DNA of 64,000 nt, taken from Paratinospora sagittata (lineage: Eukaryota > Streptophyta > Magnoliopsida > Ranunculales > Menispermaceae). The notes below the pieces were generated by a model. That model was not told the origin of the DNA. It was given only the letters and a program-made list of their open reading frames with translations, and searched no databases. The position numbers were made by a program, and so were the translations under genes. Below, piece after piece: positions 11,211 to 24,648 of the stretch (positions are counted from its first letter, which is position 1; every line of letters starts with the position of its first letter). Location: the NCBI GenBank assembly GCA_035771175.1, contig CM069607.1, positions 19,724,001 through 19,788,000 of the forward strand. Direction: 5' to 3'.

Positions 11211-12679
11211 GCAAAACAACTTTAGATTAAACAATGTTTTGAAGTCAAATCATTTCCTACGCTCTTGCTCTTTAACCTACAACTGCTAATTTAATAAAAC
11301 ACTCATTCTCTAATTTTCAAAGATACAACACACAATTTTTTTGCAAGTTAAATTGAGCTTTCCAAAAAGTATTTCAAAAGAAGAAAGTCGTGACTCTTGC
11401 ATTGCCGATAAAAGCTTCGACCTGAATCAAAATTGCAAGCTATCTTGAAGATAACCTCATTGTTTAGTAAGTTCTTCATTTTTTCCCTTTTGTGTTGAGA
11501 TTTTGAAATGCTATCCATCGTTTTAAACTGTAGGTATATGAAGTGTTCTCAGTAAGGGAACACATCACCTATTTTCTTTCTCCGAGTGCTACAACTAATC
11601 ATCAAGAACACAACAAACAACAGCTATCAAAGTCCATAAAGATCAGGCTCTAAGAACGAAGACATTTCTCAATGCTAATGCATTAGTTTTATCTTAGGTG
11701 TGTAGGGTAACCTCTCGATCAATCTCAACACGAAAACTCTCTAAATTGCAAAGTCTTCAAAATCGATTGGATTTAGTATTCGATTTTGACAAAATATTTT
11801 TTAAAAGGTTTTAATCATAATTTCATTAAGTTTTGAATGATTTAAAAGTGTTTTGAGACAATGGAATGGTTCTTAAGTGTTAAAATATTAATTTTTCTAA
11901 AATTAGGCTATCCAGCACTTTGCCAAAATTTTTCAAACGGCAATAGCTCACTATCAGTGTTGATAGCACGCTGATAGGGTTGAATAATCAAAAATCTATT
12001 TTTCTTCAAAATTGCCTGTAGTGCGCTATCCCTTTTGATAACTCGCTATATAACAGTTGTCGTGATCTTTCGATTTTTAGTAAGTTGGGCAATAGCCTGC
12101 TACATGGTATCAGAAAGTCTGAAAAACACGAGCTCTCGGGTTTCTGTATATCGACCTGCAATAGTCCGCTATCCGTCATTAGAGAGCATGATACACAACC
12201 CTATAGGCTTGTCCAGCACTTTTCCAAATTATTCAAACGGCAATAGCGCACTATCAATGTTGATAGCACGCTGATAGGGTTGAATAATCAAAAATCTATT
12301 TTTCTTGAAATTTGCCTCTAACGCGCTATCCCTTTTGATAACTCGGTATAAAGCAGTTGCCGTGATCTTTTGATTTTTAGTAAAATGGGCAATAGGATTC
12401 TATAGGCCTTGATTGCACGATATTGGAAAGTCCGAAAAACACGAGCTCTCAAGTTTGTGTATATCGACCTGCAATAGTCCGCTATCTGTCATTAGAGAGC
12501 GTGATACACAACCCAATAGCATGCTATCCAAGTCTGAGTTAGAAATCTAACATATCTAACGAGAAAAACGTGGGCCCTTTCCCTTGCTCGATTTTTCTAT
12601 TCCTTGCACAGTTTTGACTGGGAATCGTAACTTAAACATTCTCCACTAACACCATGATGATTCCCATTGTGTCGCATGG
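11211..12679 (+). repeat. Monomer M10, two subrepeats, GAAGTC head
   Basis: Length 1,469 bp. The EcoRI site of the head is changed to GAAGTC and the phasing motif follows CTCAAGG rather than CGCATGG. The first subrepeat lacks 13 bp (TAGGCCTTGATTG) after GCCTGCTA. The second opens with the variant seam ATAGGCTTGTCC at about 12,205. Confidence 0.9.
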
Positions 12680-14159
12680 GCAAAACAACTTTAGATTAAA
12701 ACAATGTTTTGAATTCAAATCATTTCCTACTCCCTTGCTCTTTAAACTACAACTGCTAATTTAATAAAACACTCATTCTCTAATTTTCAAAGATTCAACA
12801 CACGATTTTTTTGCAAGTTAGATTGAGCTTTCCAAAAAGTATTTCAAAAGAAGAAAGTCGTGACTCTTGCATTGCCAATAAAAGCTTCGACTTGAATCAA
12901 AATTGCAAGCTGTCTTGAAGATAACCTCATTGTTTAGCAAGTTCTTCATTTTATCCCTTTGGTGTTGAGATTTTGAAAAGCTATCCATCGTTTTAAACTG
13001 TAGGTATATGAAGTGTTCTCAGTAAGAGAACACATCACCTATTTTCTTTCTCCGAGTGCTACAACTAATCATCAAGAACACATCAAAACAATAGCTATCA
13101 AAGTCTACAAAGATCAGGCTCTAAGAACGAAGACATATCTCAATGCTAATGCATTAGTTTGGTCTTAGGTGTGTAGGGTAACCTCTCGATCAATCTCAGC
13201 ACGAAAACTCTCTAAATTGCAAAGTCTTAAAAATTACTTGGATTTAGTATTTGATTTTGACAAAATATTTTTCTAAAGGTTTTAATCACAATTTCAATGA
13301 GTTTTGAATGATTTAAAAGTGTTTTGAGACAATAGAATGGTTCTTATATGTTAAAATATTTATTTTTCCAAAATCGGGCTATCCAGCACTTTGCCAAAAT
13401 TTTTAAAACGGCAATAGCGCACTATCAGCGTTGATAGCACGCTGATAGGGTTGAATAATCAAAAATCTATTTTTCTTGAAAATTGCCTGTAGCGCGCTAT
13501 CCCTTTTGATAACTCGCTATATAGGTGTTGTCGTGATCCTTCGATTTTTAGTAAAATGGGCAATAGCCTGCTATAGGCCTTGATGCACGGTATCAGAATG
13601 TCCAAAAAACACGAGCTCTCGGGTTTGTGTATACCGACCAACAATAGTCCGCTATCCGTCATTAGAGAGCATGATACACAACCCTATAGGCTTGTCCAGC
13701 ACTTTTCCAAAATTATTCAAACGGCAATAGCGCACTATCAATGTTGATAGCACGCTGATAGGGTTGAATAATCAAAAATCTATTTTTCTTGAAATTTGCC
13801 TCTAACGCGCTATCCCTTTTGATAACTCGCTATAAACCAGTTGCCGTGATCTTTCGATTTTTACTAAATTGGGCAATAGCGTGCTATAGGCCTTGATTGC
13901 ATGATATTGGAAAGTCCAAAAAACACGAGCTCTCAGGTTTGTGTATATCGACCTGCAATAGTCCGCTATCCGTCATTAGAGAGCGTGATACACAACCCAA
14001 TAGCATGCTATCCACGTCTGAGTTAGTAATCTAACATATCTAACGAGAAAAACGTGGGCCCTTTCCCTTGCTCGATTTTTCTATTCCTTGCACAGTTTTG
14101 ACTGGGAATCGTTACTTAAACTCCAATAAGACCTTGATGATTCCCATTGTGTCTCAAGG
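12680..14159 (+). repeat. Monomer M11, two subrepeats
   Basis: Length 1,480 bp. The subrepeats open at about 13,383 and 13,694 (variant seam ATAGGCTTGTCC). Private marks are TTCTTATATGTTAAAATA in the head, GATCCTTCG, ATACCGACCAACAATAG, and a shortened tail TTAAACTCCAATAAG. Confidence 0.9.
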
Positions 14160-16178
14160 GCAAAACAACTTTAGATTAAACAATGTTTTGAAGTCAAATC
14201 ATTTCCTACGCTCTTGCTCTTTAACCTACAACTGCTAATTTAATAAAACACTCATTCTCTAATTTTCAAAGATACAACACACGATTTTTTTGCAAGTTAA
14301 ATTGAGCTTTCCAAAAAGTATTTCAAAAGAAGAAAGTCGTGATTCTTGCATTGCCGATAAAAGCTTCGGCCTGAATCAAAATTGCAAGCTATCTTGAAGA
14401 TAACCTCATTGTTTAGTAAGTTCTTCATTTTATCCCTTTTGTGTTGAGATTTTGAAATGCTATCCATCGTTTTAAACTGTAGGTATATGAAGTGTTCTCA
14501 GTAAGGGAACACATCACCTATTTTCTTTCTCCGAGTGCTACAACTAATCATCAAGAACACAACAAACAACAGCTATCAAAGTCCATAAAGATCAGGCTCT
14601 AAGAACGAAGACATTTCTCAATGCTAATGCATTAGTTTGATCTTAGGTGTGTAGGGTAACCTCTCGATCAATCTCAACACGAAAACTCTCTAAATTGCAA
14701 AGTCTTCAAAATCGATTGGATTTAGTATTCGATTTTGACAAAATATTTTTTAAAAGGTTTTAATCATAATTTCAATAAGTTTTGAATGATTTAAAAGTGT
14801 TTTGAGACAATGGAATGGTTCTTAAGTGTTAAAATATTAATTTTTCTAAAATTGGGCTATCCAGCACTTTGCCAAAATTTTTCAAACGGCAATAGCTCAC
14901 TATCAGTGTGGATAGCACGCTGATAGGGTTGAATAATCAAAAATCTATTTTTCTTCAAAATTGCCTGTAGTGCGCTATCCCTTTTGATAACTCGCTATAT
15001 AGCAGTTGTCGTGATCTTTCGATTTTTAGTAAGCTAGGCAATAGCCTGCTACACGGTATCAGAAAGTCTGAAAAACACGAGCTCTCGGGTTTCTGTATAT
15101 CGACCTGCAATAGTCCGCTATCCGTCATATACACAACCCTATTGGGTTGTCCAGCACTTTTCCAAAATTATTCAAACGACAATAGAGCACTATCAGTGTT
15201 GATAGCACGCTGATAGGGTTGAATAATTAAAAATCTATTTTTCTTGAAATTTGCCTCTAACGCGCTATCCCTTTTGATAACTCGGTATAAAGCAGTTGCC
15301 GTGATCTTTTGATTTTTAGTAAAATGGGCAATAACGTTCTATAGGCCTTGATTGCACGATATTGGAAAGTCCGAAAAACACGAGCTCTCAGGTTTGTGTA
15401 TATCGACCTGCAATAGTCCGCTATCCGTCATTAGAGAGCGTGATACACAACCCAATAGGGTTGAATAATCAAATATCTATTTTTCTTCAAAATTGCTTAC
15501 AGCGCGCGCTATCCCTTTTGATAACTCGCTATAGAGTGCAGTTGCCGTAATCTTTCGATTTTTAGTAAAATAGGCAATAGCGTGCTATAGGCCTTGTTTG
15601 CACGCTATCGGAAAGTCCTAAAAACACGAGCTCTCGGGTTTGTGTATATCGACCTGCAATAGTCCGCTATCCGTCATTAGAGAGCATGATACACAACCCT
15701 ATTGGGTAGTCCAGCACTTTGCCAAAATTTTTCAAACGGCAATAGCGCACTATCAGTGTTGATAGCGCGCTGATAGGGTTGAATAATCAAAAATCTATTT
15801 TTCTTGAGATTTTCCTATAACGCGGTATCCCTTTTGATAACTCGCTATAAAGCAGTTGCCGTGATCTTTCGATTTTTAGGAAAATGGGCAATAGCCTGCT
15901 ATAGGCCTTGATTGCACGATATTAGAAAGTCCGAAAAACACGAGCTCTCATGTTTGTGTATATCGACCTGCAATAGTCCGCTATCCGTCATTAGAGAGCA
16001 TGATACAATCCCCAATAGCATGCTATCCACGTCTGACTTTGAAATCTAACATATCTAACGAGATAAACTTGGGCCCTTTCCCTTCCTCGATTTTTCAATT
16101 CCTTGCACATTTTTGACTGGGAATCGTAGCTAAAACATTCTCCACTAACACCTTGATGATTCCCGTTATGTCGCATGG
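14160..16178 (+). repeat. Monomer M12, four subrepeats, two of them cut
   Basis: Length 2,019 bp. Subrepeat one has the 13-bp GCCTGCTA deletion and ends early (CCGTCATATACAC, about 15,122). Subrepeat two ends at 15,455-15,458, where CCCAATAG joins GATAGGGTTG, removing about 75 bp from the start of subrepeat three with ATAG shared at the joint. Subrepeat four opens at about 15,709. Confidence 0.9.
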
Positions 16179-17665
16179 GCAAAACAACTTTAAATTAAAA
16201 CAATGTTTTGAATTCAAATCATTTCCTACTCTCTGGCTCTTTAACCTACAACTGCTAATTTAATAAAACACTCATTCTCTAATTTTTAAAGATACAACAC
16301 ACACGATTTTTTTGCAAGTTAGATTGAGCTTTCCAAAAAGTATTTCAAAAGAAGAAAGTCGTGACTCTTGGATTGCCAATAAAAGCTTCGACTTGAATCA
16401 AAATTGCAAGCTGTCTTGAAGATAACCTCATTGTTTAGCAAGTTCTTCATTTTATCCCTTTTGTGTTGAGATTTTGAAAAGCTATCCATCGTTTTAAACT
16501 GTAGGTATATGAAGTGTTCTCAGTAAGAGAACACATCACCTATTTTCTTTCTCCGAGTGCTACAACTAATCATTAAGAACACATCAAAACAATAGCTATC
16601 AAAGTCTACAAAGATCAGGCTCTAAGAACGAAGACATATCTCAATGCTAATGCATTAGTTTGGTCTTAGGTGTGTAGGGTAACCTCTCGATCAATCTCAG
16701 CACGAAAACTCTCTAAATTGCAAAGTCTTAAAAAGTACTTGGATTTAGTATTTGATTTTGACAAAATATTTTTCTAAAGGTTTTAATCACAATTTCAATG
16801 AGTTTTGAATGATTTAAAAGTGTTTTGAGACAATAGAATGGTTCTTAAGTGTTAAAATATTTATTTTTCCAAAATCAGGCTATCCAGCACTTTGCGAAAA
16901 TTTTTAAAACGACAATAGCGCACTATCAGTGTTGATAGCACGCTGATAGGGTTGAATAATCAAAAATCTATTTTTCTTGAAAATTGCATGTAGCGCGCTA
17001 TCCCTTTTGATAACTCACTATAAACCAATTGCCGTGATCTTTCGATTTTTAGTAAAATGGGCAATAGCGTGCTATAGGCCTTGATTGCATGATATTGGAA
17101 AGTCCGAAAAACACGAGCTCTCAGGTTTGTGTATATCGACCTGCAATAGTCCGCTATCCGTCATTAGAGAGCATGATACACAACCCTATTGGGTTGTCCA
17201 GCACTTTTCCAAAATTATTCAAACGGCAATAGCGCACTATCAATGTTGATAGTACGCTGATAGGGTTGAATAATCAAAAATCTATTTTTCTTGAAATTTG
17301 CCTCTAACGCGCTATCCCTTTTGATAACTCGCTATAAACCAATTGCCGTGATCTTTCGATTTTTAGTAAAATGGGCAATAGCGTGCTATAGGCCTTGATT
17401 GCATGATATTGGAAAGTCCAAAAAACACGAGCTCTTAGGTTTATGTATATCGACCTGCAATAGTCCGCTATCTGTCATTAGAGAGCGTGATACACAACCC
17501 AATAGCATGTTATCCACGTCTGAGTTAGAAATCTAACATATCTAACGAGAAAAACGTGGGCCCTTTCCCTTGCTCGATTTTTCTATTCCTTGCACAGTTT
17601 TGACTGGGAATCGTAACTTAAACATTCTCCACTAAGACCTTGATGATTCCCATTGTGTCTCAAGG
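16179..17665 (+). repeat. Monomer M13, two subrepeats
   Basis: Length 1,487 bp. The subrepeats open at about 16,880 and 17,200. Marks are GACTCTTGGATTG in the head, AAAAAGTACTTGG, and AATTGCATGTAGCGCGC. The first part of M36 carries the same marks. Confidence 0.9.
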
Positions 17666-18817
17666 GCAAAACAACTTTAGATTAAACAATGTTTTGAAGT
17701 CAAATCATTTCCTACGCTCTTGCTCTTTAACCTACAACTGCTAATTTAATAAAACACTCATTCTCTAATTTTCAAAGATACAACACACAATTTTTTTGCA
17801 AGTTAAATTGAGCTTTCCAAAAAGTATTTCAAAAGAAGAAAGTCGTGACTCTTGCATTGCCGATAAAAGCTTCGACCTGAATCAAAATTGCAAGCTATCT
17901 TGAAGATAACCTCATTGTTTAGTAAGTTCTTCATTTTATCCCTTTTGTGTTGAGATTTTGAAATGCTATCCATCGTTTTAAACTGTAAATGAAGTGTTCT
18001 CAGTAAGGGAACACATCACCTATTTTCTTTCTCCGAGTGCTACAACTAATCATCAAGAACACAACAAACAACAGCTATCAAAGTCCATAAAGATCAGGCT
18101 CTAAGAACGAAGACATTTCTCAATGCTAATGCATTAGTTTGATCTTAGGTGTGTAGGGTAACCTCTCGATCAATCTCAACACGAAAACTCTCTAAATTGC
18201 AAAGTCTTCAAAATCGATTGGATTTAGTATTCGATTTTGACAAAATATTTTTTAAAAGGTTTTAATCAAAATTTCAATGAGTTTTGAATGATTTAAAAGT
18301 GTTTTGAGACAATGAAATGGTTCTTAAGTGTTAAAATATTAATTTTTCTAAAATTGGGCTATCCAGCACTTTGCCAAAATTTTTCAAACGGCAATAGCTC
18401 ACTATCAGTGTTGATAGCACGCTGATAGGGTTGAATAATCAAAAATCTATTTTTCTTCAAAATTGCCTGTAGTGCGCTATCCCTTTTGATAACTCGCTAT
18501 ATAACAGTTGTCGTGATCTTTCGATTTTTAGTAAGCTGGGCAATAGCCTGCTACAGGGTATCAGAAAGTCTGAAAAACACGAGCTCTCGGGTTTCTGTAT
18601 ATCGACCTGCAATAGTCCGCTATCCGTCATTAGAGAGCGTGATACACAACCCAATAGCATGCTATCCACGTCTGAGTTAGAAATCTAACATATCTGACGA
18701 GAAAAACGTGGGCCCTTTCCCTTGCTCGATTTTTCTATTCCTTGCACAGTTTTGACTGGGAATCGTAACTTAAACATTCTCCACTAACACCATGATGATT
18801 CCCATTGTGTCGCATGG
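17666..18817 (+). repeat. Monomer M14, one subrepeat
   Basis: Length 1,152 bp with a GAAGTC head. The head lacks 7 bp at ACTGTAAATGAAG (others: ACTGTAGGTATATGAAG, about 17,985). The single subrepeat, at about 18,360, has the 13-bp loss after GCCTGCTA. The tail has ATCTGACGAG. Confidence 0.9.
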
Positions 18818-20304
18818 GCAAAACAACTTTAGATTAAAGCAATGTTTTGAATTCAAATCATTTCCTACTCTCTTGCTCTTTAAACTACAACTGCTAATTT
18901 AATAAAACACTCATTCTCTAATTTTCAAAGGTTCAACACACGATTTTTTTGCAAGTTAGATTGAGCTTTCCAAAAAGTATTTCAAAAGAAGAAAGTCGTG
19001 ACTCTTGCATTGCCAATAAAAGCTTCGACTTGAATCAAAATTGCAAGCTGTCTTGAAGATAACCTCATTGTTTAGCAAGTTCTTCATTTTATCCCTTTTG
19101 TGTTGAGATTTTGAAAAGCTATCCATCGTTTTAAACTGTAGGTATATGAAGTGTTCTCAGTAAGAGAACGCATCACCTATTTTCTTTCTCCGAGTGCTAC
19201 AACTAATCATCAAGAACACATCAAAACAATAGCTATCAAAGTCTACAAAGATCAGGCTCTAAGAACGAAGACATATCTCAATGCTAATGCATTAGTTTGG
19301 TCTTAGGTGTGTAGGGTAACCTCTCGATCAATCTCTGCACGAAAACTCTCTAAATTGCAAAGTCTTAAAAATTACTTGGATCTAGTATTTGATTTTGACA
19401 AAATATTTCTCTAAAGGTTTTAATCACAATTTCAATGAGTTTTGAATGATTTAAAAGAGTTTTGAGACAATAGAATGGTTCTTAAGTGTTAAAATATTTC
19501 TTTTTCCAAAATCGGGCCATCCAGCACTTTGCCAAAATTTTTCAAAAGGCAATAGCGCTCTATCAGTGTTGATAGCACGCTGATAGGGTTGAATAATCAA
19601 ATATCTATTTTTCTTCAAAATTGCCTACAGCGCGCTATCCGTTTTGATAACTCGCTATAGAGTGCAGTTGCCGTAATCTTTCGATTTTTAGTAAAATAGG
19701 CAATAGCGTGCTATAGGCCTTGTTTGCACGCTATCGGAAAGTCCTAAAAACACGAGCTCTCGGGTTTGTGTATATCGACCTCCAATAGTCCGTTATCCGT
19801 CATTAGAGAGCATGATACACAACCCTATTGGGTTGTCCAGCACTTTGCCAAAATTTTTCAAACGGCAATAGCGCACTATCAGTGTTGATAGCGCGCTGAT
19901 AGGGTTGAATAATCAAAAATCTATTTTTCTTGAGATTTTCCTATAACGCGGTATCCCTTTTGATAACTCGCTATAAAGCAGTTGCCGTGATCTTTCGATT
20001 TTTCGGAAAATGGGCAATAGCCTGCTATAGGCCATGATTGCACGATATTAGAAAGTCCGAAAAACACGAGCTCTCATGTTTGTGTATATCGACCTGCAAT
20101 AGTCCGCTATCCGTCATTAGAGAGCATGATACAATCCCCAATAGCATGCTATCCACGTCTGACTTTGAAATCTAACATATCTAACGAGATAAACTTGGGC
20201 CCTTTCCCTTCCTCGATTTTTCAATTCCTTGCTCAATTTTGACTGGGAATCGTAGCTAAAACATTCTCCACTAACACCTTGATGATTCCCGTTATGTCGC
20301 ATGG
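18818..20304 (+). repeat. Monomer M15, two subrepeats
   Basis: Length 1,487 bp. Marks are ATTAAAGCAATG directly after the phasing motif, AAAGGTTCAACACACG, CGGGCCATCCAGC and GTCCGTTATCCG. The second subrepeat starts at about 19,835. Confidence 0.9.
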
Positions 20305-21683
20305 GCAAAACAACTTTAGATTAAAACAATGTTTTGAATTCAAATCATTTCCTACTCTCTGGCTCTTTAACCTACAACTGCTAATTTAATAAAACACTCA
20401 TTCTCTAATTTTTAAAGATACAACACACACGATTTTTTTGCAAGTTAGATTGAGCTTTCCAAAAAGTATTTCAAAAGAAGAAAGTCGTGACTCTTGGATT
20501 GCCAATAAAAGCTTCGACTTGAATCAAAATTGCAAGCTGTCTTGAAGATAACCTCATTGTTTAGCAAGTTCTTCATTTTATCCCTTTTGTGTTGAGATTT
20601 TGAAAAGCTGTCCATCGTTTTAAACTGTAGGTATATTAAGTGTTCTCAGTAAGAGAACACATCTCCTATTTTCTTTCTCCGAGTGCTACAACTAATCATC
20701 AAGAACACGTCAAACAATAGCTATCAAAGTCTACAAAGATCAGGCTCTAAGAACGAAAACATATCTCAATGCTATTGCATTAGTTTGATCTTAGGTGTGT
20801 AGGGTAACCTCTCGATCAATCTCAGCATAAAAACTCTCTAAATTGCAAAGTCTTCAAAATCACTTGGAATTGGTATTCGATTTTGACAAAATATTTTCTT
20901 TCTCCGAGTGCTACGACTAATCATCAAGAAAACAATAAACAATAGCTATCAAAGTATACAAAGATCAGGCTCTAAGAACGAAAACATTAGTTTGATCTTA
21001 GGTGTGTAGGGTAACCTCTCGATCAATCTCAACACGAAAACTCTCTAAATTGCAAAGTCTTCAAAATCACTTGGATTTGGTATTCGATTTTGACAAAATA
21101 TTTTTTGAAAGGTTTTAATCATAATTTCAATGAGTTTTGAATGATTTAAAAGTGTTTTGAGACAATGGAATGGCTCTTAAGTGTTAAAATATTATTTTTT
21201 CTAAAATTGGTCTATCTAGCACTTTGCCAAAAAATTTCAAACGACAATAGCGCACTATCAGTGTTGATAGCATGCTGATAGGGTTGAATAATCAAAAATC
21301 AATTTTTCTTGAGAATTGCCTGTAGCGCGCTATCCCTTTTGATAACTCGCTATAGAGCAGTTGCCGTGATCTTTCGATTTTTAGTAAAATGGGCAATAGC
21401 GTGCTATAGGCCTTGATTGCGAGCTATCGAAATGTCCGAAAAACACGAGCTCTCGGGTTCGTGTATCTCGACCAGCAATAGTCCGCTATCCGTCATTAGA
21501 GAGCATGATACAATCCCAAATAGCATGCTATCCACGTGTGAGTTAGAAATCTCACATATCTAACGAGAAAAAGGTGGGCCCTTTCCCTTGCTCGATTTTT
21601 CTATTCCTTGCACAGTTTTGACTGGGAATCGTAACAGAAACATTCTCCACTAACACCTCGATGATTCCCATTGTGTCGCATGG
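20305..21683 (+). repeat. Monomer M16, partially duplicated head, one subrepeat
   Basis: Length 1,379 bp. The segment that starts TATTTTCTTTCTCCGAGTGC occurs at 20,667 and again at 20,892, so about 225 bp of head is present twice. The second copy ends at about 21,098 and lacks about 19 bp (GAACGAAAACATTAG). The joint sits on TATTTT, common to both parent sites. The rest is a-type. Confidence 0.92.
20667..21098 (+). repeat. Internal tandem duplication of 225 bp in M16
   Basis: Copy one is 20,667-20,891 and copy two 20,892-21,098. The donor sites CCTATTTTCTTT and AAATATTTTT share TATTTT, so a microhomology joint is the simplest reading. The same joint occurs at 31,158/31,383 in M23, showing that it pre-dates the 10.49-kb duplication. 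Confidence 0.9.
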
Positions 21684-23167
21684 GCAAAACAACTTTAGAT
21701 TAAAACAATGTTTTGAATTCAAATCATTTCCTACTCTCTTGCTCTTTAACCTGCAACTGCTAATTTAATAAAACACTCATTCTCTAATTTTCAAAGATAC
21801 AACACACACGATTTTTGCAAGTTAGACTGGGCTTTCCAAAGAGTATTTCAAAAGAAGAAAGTCGTGACTCTTGCATTGCCAATAAAACCTTCGACCTGAA
21901 TCAAAATTGCAAACTGTCTTGAAGATAACCTCATTGTTTAGCAAGTTCTTCATTTTATCCCTTTTCTATTGAGATTTTCTAAAGCTATCCATCGTTTTAA
22001 ACTGTAGGTATATGAAGTGTTCTCAGTAAGAGAACACATCTCCTATTTTCTTTCTCCGAGTGCTACAACTAATCATCAAGAACACGTCAAACAATAGCTA
22101 TCAAAGTCTACAAAGATCAGGTTCTAAGAACGAAGTCATATCTCAATGCTAAAGCATTAGTTTGGTCTTAGGTGTGTAGGGTAACCTCTCGATCAATCTC
22201 AGCATAAAAACTCTCTAAATTGCAAAGTCTTAAAAATCACTTGGATTTAGTATTTGATTTTGACAAAATATTTTTCGAAAGGTTTTAATCACAATTTCAA
22301 TGAGTTTTGAATGATTTAAAAGTGTTTTGAGACAATAGAATGGTTCTTAAGTGTTAAAATATTTATTTTTCCAAAATCGGGCTATCCAGCACTTTGCCAA
22401 AGTTTTTCAAAAGGCAATAGCGCTCTATCGGTGTTGATAGCACGCTGATAGGGTTAAATAATCAAAAATCTATTTTTCTTCAAAATTGCCTACAGCGCGC
22501 GCTATCCTTTTTGATAACTCGAGAGAGCAGTTGCCGTAATCTTTCAATTTTTAGTAAAATGGGCAATCGCGTGCTATAGGCCTTAATTGCACGCTATCGG
22601 AAAGTCCTAAAAACACGAGCTCTCGGGTTTGTGTATATCGACCTGCAATAGTCCGCTATCTGTCATTAGAGAGCTTGATACACAACCCTATTGGGTTGTC
22701 CAGCACTTTGCCAAAGTTTTTCAAACGGCAATAGCGCACTATCAGTGTTGATAGCACGCTGATAGGGTTGAATAATCAAAAATCTATTTTTCTTGAAATT
22801 TTTCTATAACGCGCTATCCCTTTTGATAACTCGCTATAAAGCAGTTGCCGTGATCTTTCGATTTTTAGTAAAATGGGCAATAGCCTGCTATAGGCCTTGA
22901 TTGCTCGATATTGGAAAGTCCGAAAAACACGAGTTTTCAGGTTTGTGTATATCGACCTGCAATAGTCCGCTATCTGTCATTAGAGAGCGTGATACACAAC
23001 CCAATAGCATGCTATCCAAGTCTGAGTTAGAAATCTAACATATCTAACGAGAAAAACGTGGGCCCTTTCCCTTGCTCGATTTTTCTATTCCTTGCACAGT
23101 TTTGACTGGGAATCGTAACTTAAACATTCTCCACTAACACCATGATGATTCCCATTGTGTCGCATGG
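21684..23167 (+). repeat. Monomer M17, two subrepeats, junction unit
   Basis: Length 1,484 bp. The first subrepeat has lost CTAT in AACTCGAGAGAGCAG (about 22,517). The last 200 bp after about 22,960 switch to the M10 tail type (ATCCAAGTCTGAG), placing the seam of the 10.49-kb duplication inside this monomer. Confidence 0.9.
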
Positions 23168-24648
23168 GCAAAACAACTTTAGATTAAAACAATGTTTTGA
23201 ATTCAAATCATTTCCTACTCCCTTGCTCTTTAAACTACAACTGCTAATTTAATAAAACACTCATTCTCTAATTTTCAAAGATTCAACACACGATTTTTTT
23301 GCAAGTTAGATTGAGCTTTCCAAAAAGTATTTCAAAAGAAGAAAGTCGTGACTCTTGCATTGCCAATAAAAGCTTCGACTTGAATCAAAATTGCAAGCTG
23401 TCTTGAAGATAACCTCATTGTTTAGCAAGTTCTTCATTTTATCCCTTTGGTGTTGAGATTTTGAAAAGCTATCCATCGTTTTAAACTGTAGGTATATGAA
23501 GTGTTCTCAGTAAGAGAACACATCACCTATTTTCTTTCTCCGAGTGCTACAACTAATCATCAAGAACACATCAAAACAATAGCTATCAAAGTCTACAAAG
23601 ATCAGGCTCTAAGAACGAAGACATATCTCAATGCTAATGCATTAGTTTGGTCTTAGGTGTGTAGGGTAACCTCTCGATCAATCTCAGCACGAAAACTCTC
23701 TAAATTGCAAAGTCTTAAAAATTACTTGGATTTAGTATTTGATTTTGACAAAATATTTTTCTAAAGGTTTTAATCACAATTTCAATGAGTTTTGAATGAT
23801 TTAAAAGTGTTTTGAGACAATTGAATGGTTCTTATATGTTAAAATATTTATTTTTCCAAAATCGGGCTATCCAGCACTTTGCCAAAATTTTTAAAACGGC
23901 AATAGCGCACTATCAGCGTTGATAGCACGCTGATAGGGTTGAATAATCAAAAATCTATTTTTCTTGAAAATTGCCTGTAGCGCGCTATCCCTTTTGATAA
24001 CTCGCTATATAGGTGTTGTCGTGATCCTTCGATTTTTAGTAAAATGGGCAATAGCCTGCTATAGGCCTTGATTGCACGGTATCAGAATGTCCAAAAAACA
24101 CGAGCTCTCGGGTTTGTGTATACCGACCAACAATAGTCCGCTATCCGTCATTAGAGAGCATGATACACAACCCTATAGGCTTGTCCAGCACTTTTCCAAA
24201 ATTATTCAAACGGCAATAGCGCACTATCAATGTTGATAGCACGCTGATAGGGTTGAATAATCAAAAATCTATTTTTCTTGAAATTTGCCTCTAACGCGCT
24301 ATCCCTTTTGATAACTCGCTATAAACCAGTTGCCGTGATCTTTCGATTTTTACTAAATTGGGCAATAGCGTGCTATAGGCCTTGATTGCATGATATTGGA
24401 AAGTCCAAAAAACACGAGCTCTCAGGTTTGTGTATATCGACCTGCAATAGTCCGCTATCCGTCATTAGAGAGCGTGATACACAACCCAATAGCATGCTAT
24501 CCACGTCTGAGTTAGTAATCTAACATATCTAACGAGAAAAACGTGGGCCCTTTCCCTTGCTCGATTTTTCTATTCCTTGCACAGTTTTGACTGGGAATCG
24601 TTACTTAAACTCCAATAAGACCTTGATGATTCCCATTGTGTCTCAAGG
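23168..24648 (+). repeat. Monomer M18, copy of M11
   Basis: Length 1,481 bp. It carries the M11 marks TTCTTATATG, GATCCTTCG, ATACCGACCAAC and the short tail TTAAACTCCAATAAG. One difference is GACAATTGAATGG where M11 has GACAATAGAATGG. Confidence 0.9.

Larger units (their letters stand above)
12450..22940 (+). repeat. 10.49-kb higher-order block, copy 1
   Basis: This block holds M11-M17 plus the end of M10. Its monomer lengths (1480, 2019, 1487, 1152, 1487, 1379, 1484) recur almost exactly in the next 10.49 kb (1481, 2019, 1487, 1152, 1489, 1379, 1483). The junction lies at about 22,940-22,960, where M17 switches from its own GAGTTTTCAGG to the M10-like CTATCTGTCATTAGAGAGCG. Edges are uncertain by some tens of bases. 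Confidence 0.92.

Noticed and set aside
18486..18680. Plus-strand frames beginning MITRYITV in several monomers
   Set aside because: They lie in the dyad-rich subrepeat. Frames open on both strands at the same place (18,457-18,669 minus), and ends differ between copies, as expected of noncoding repeats.
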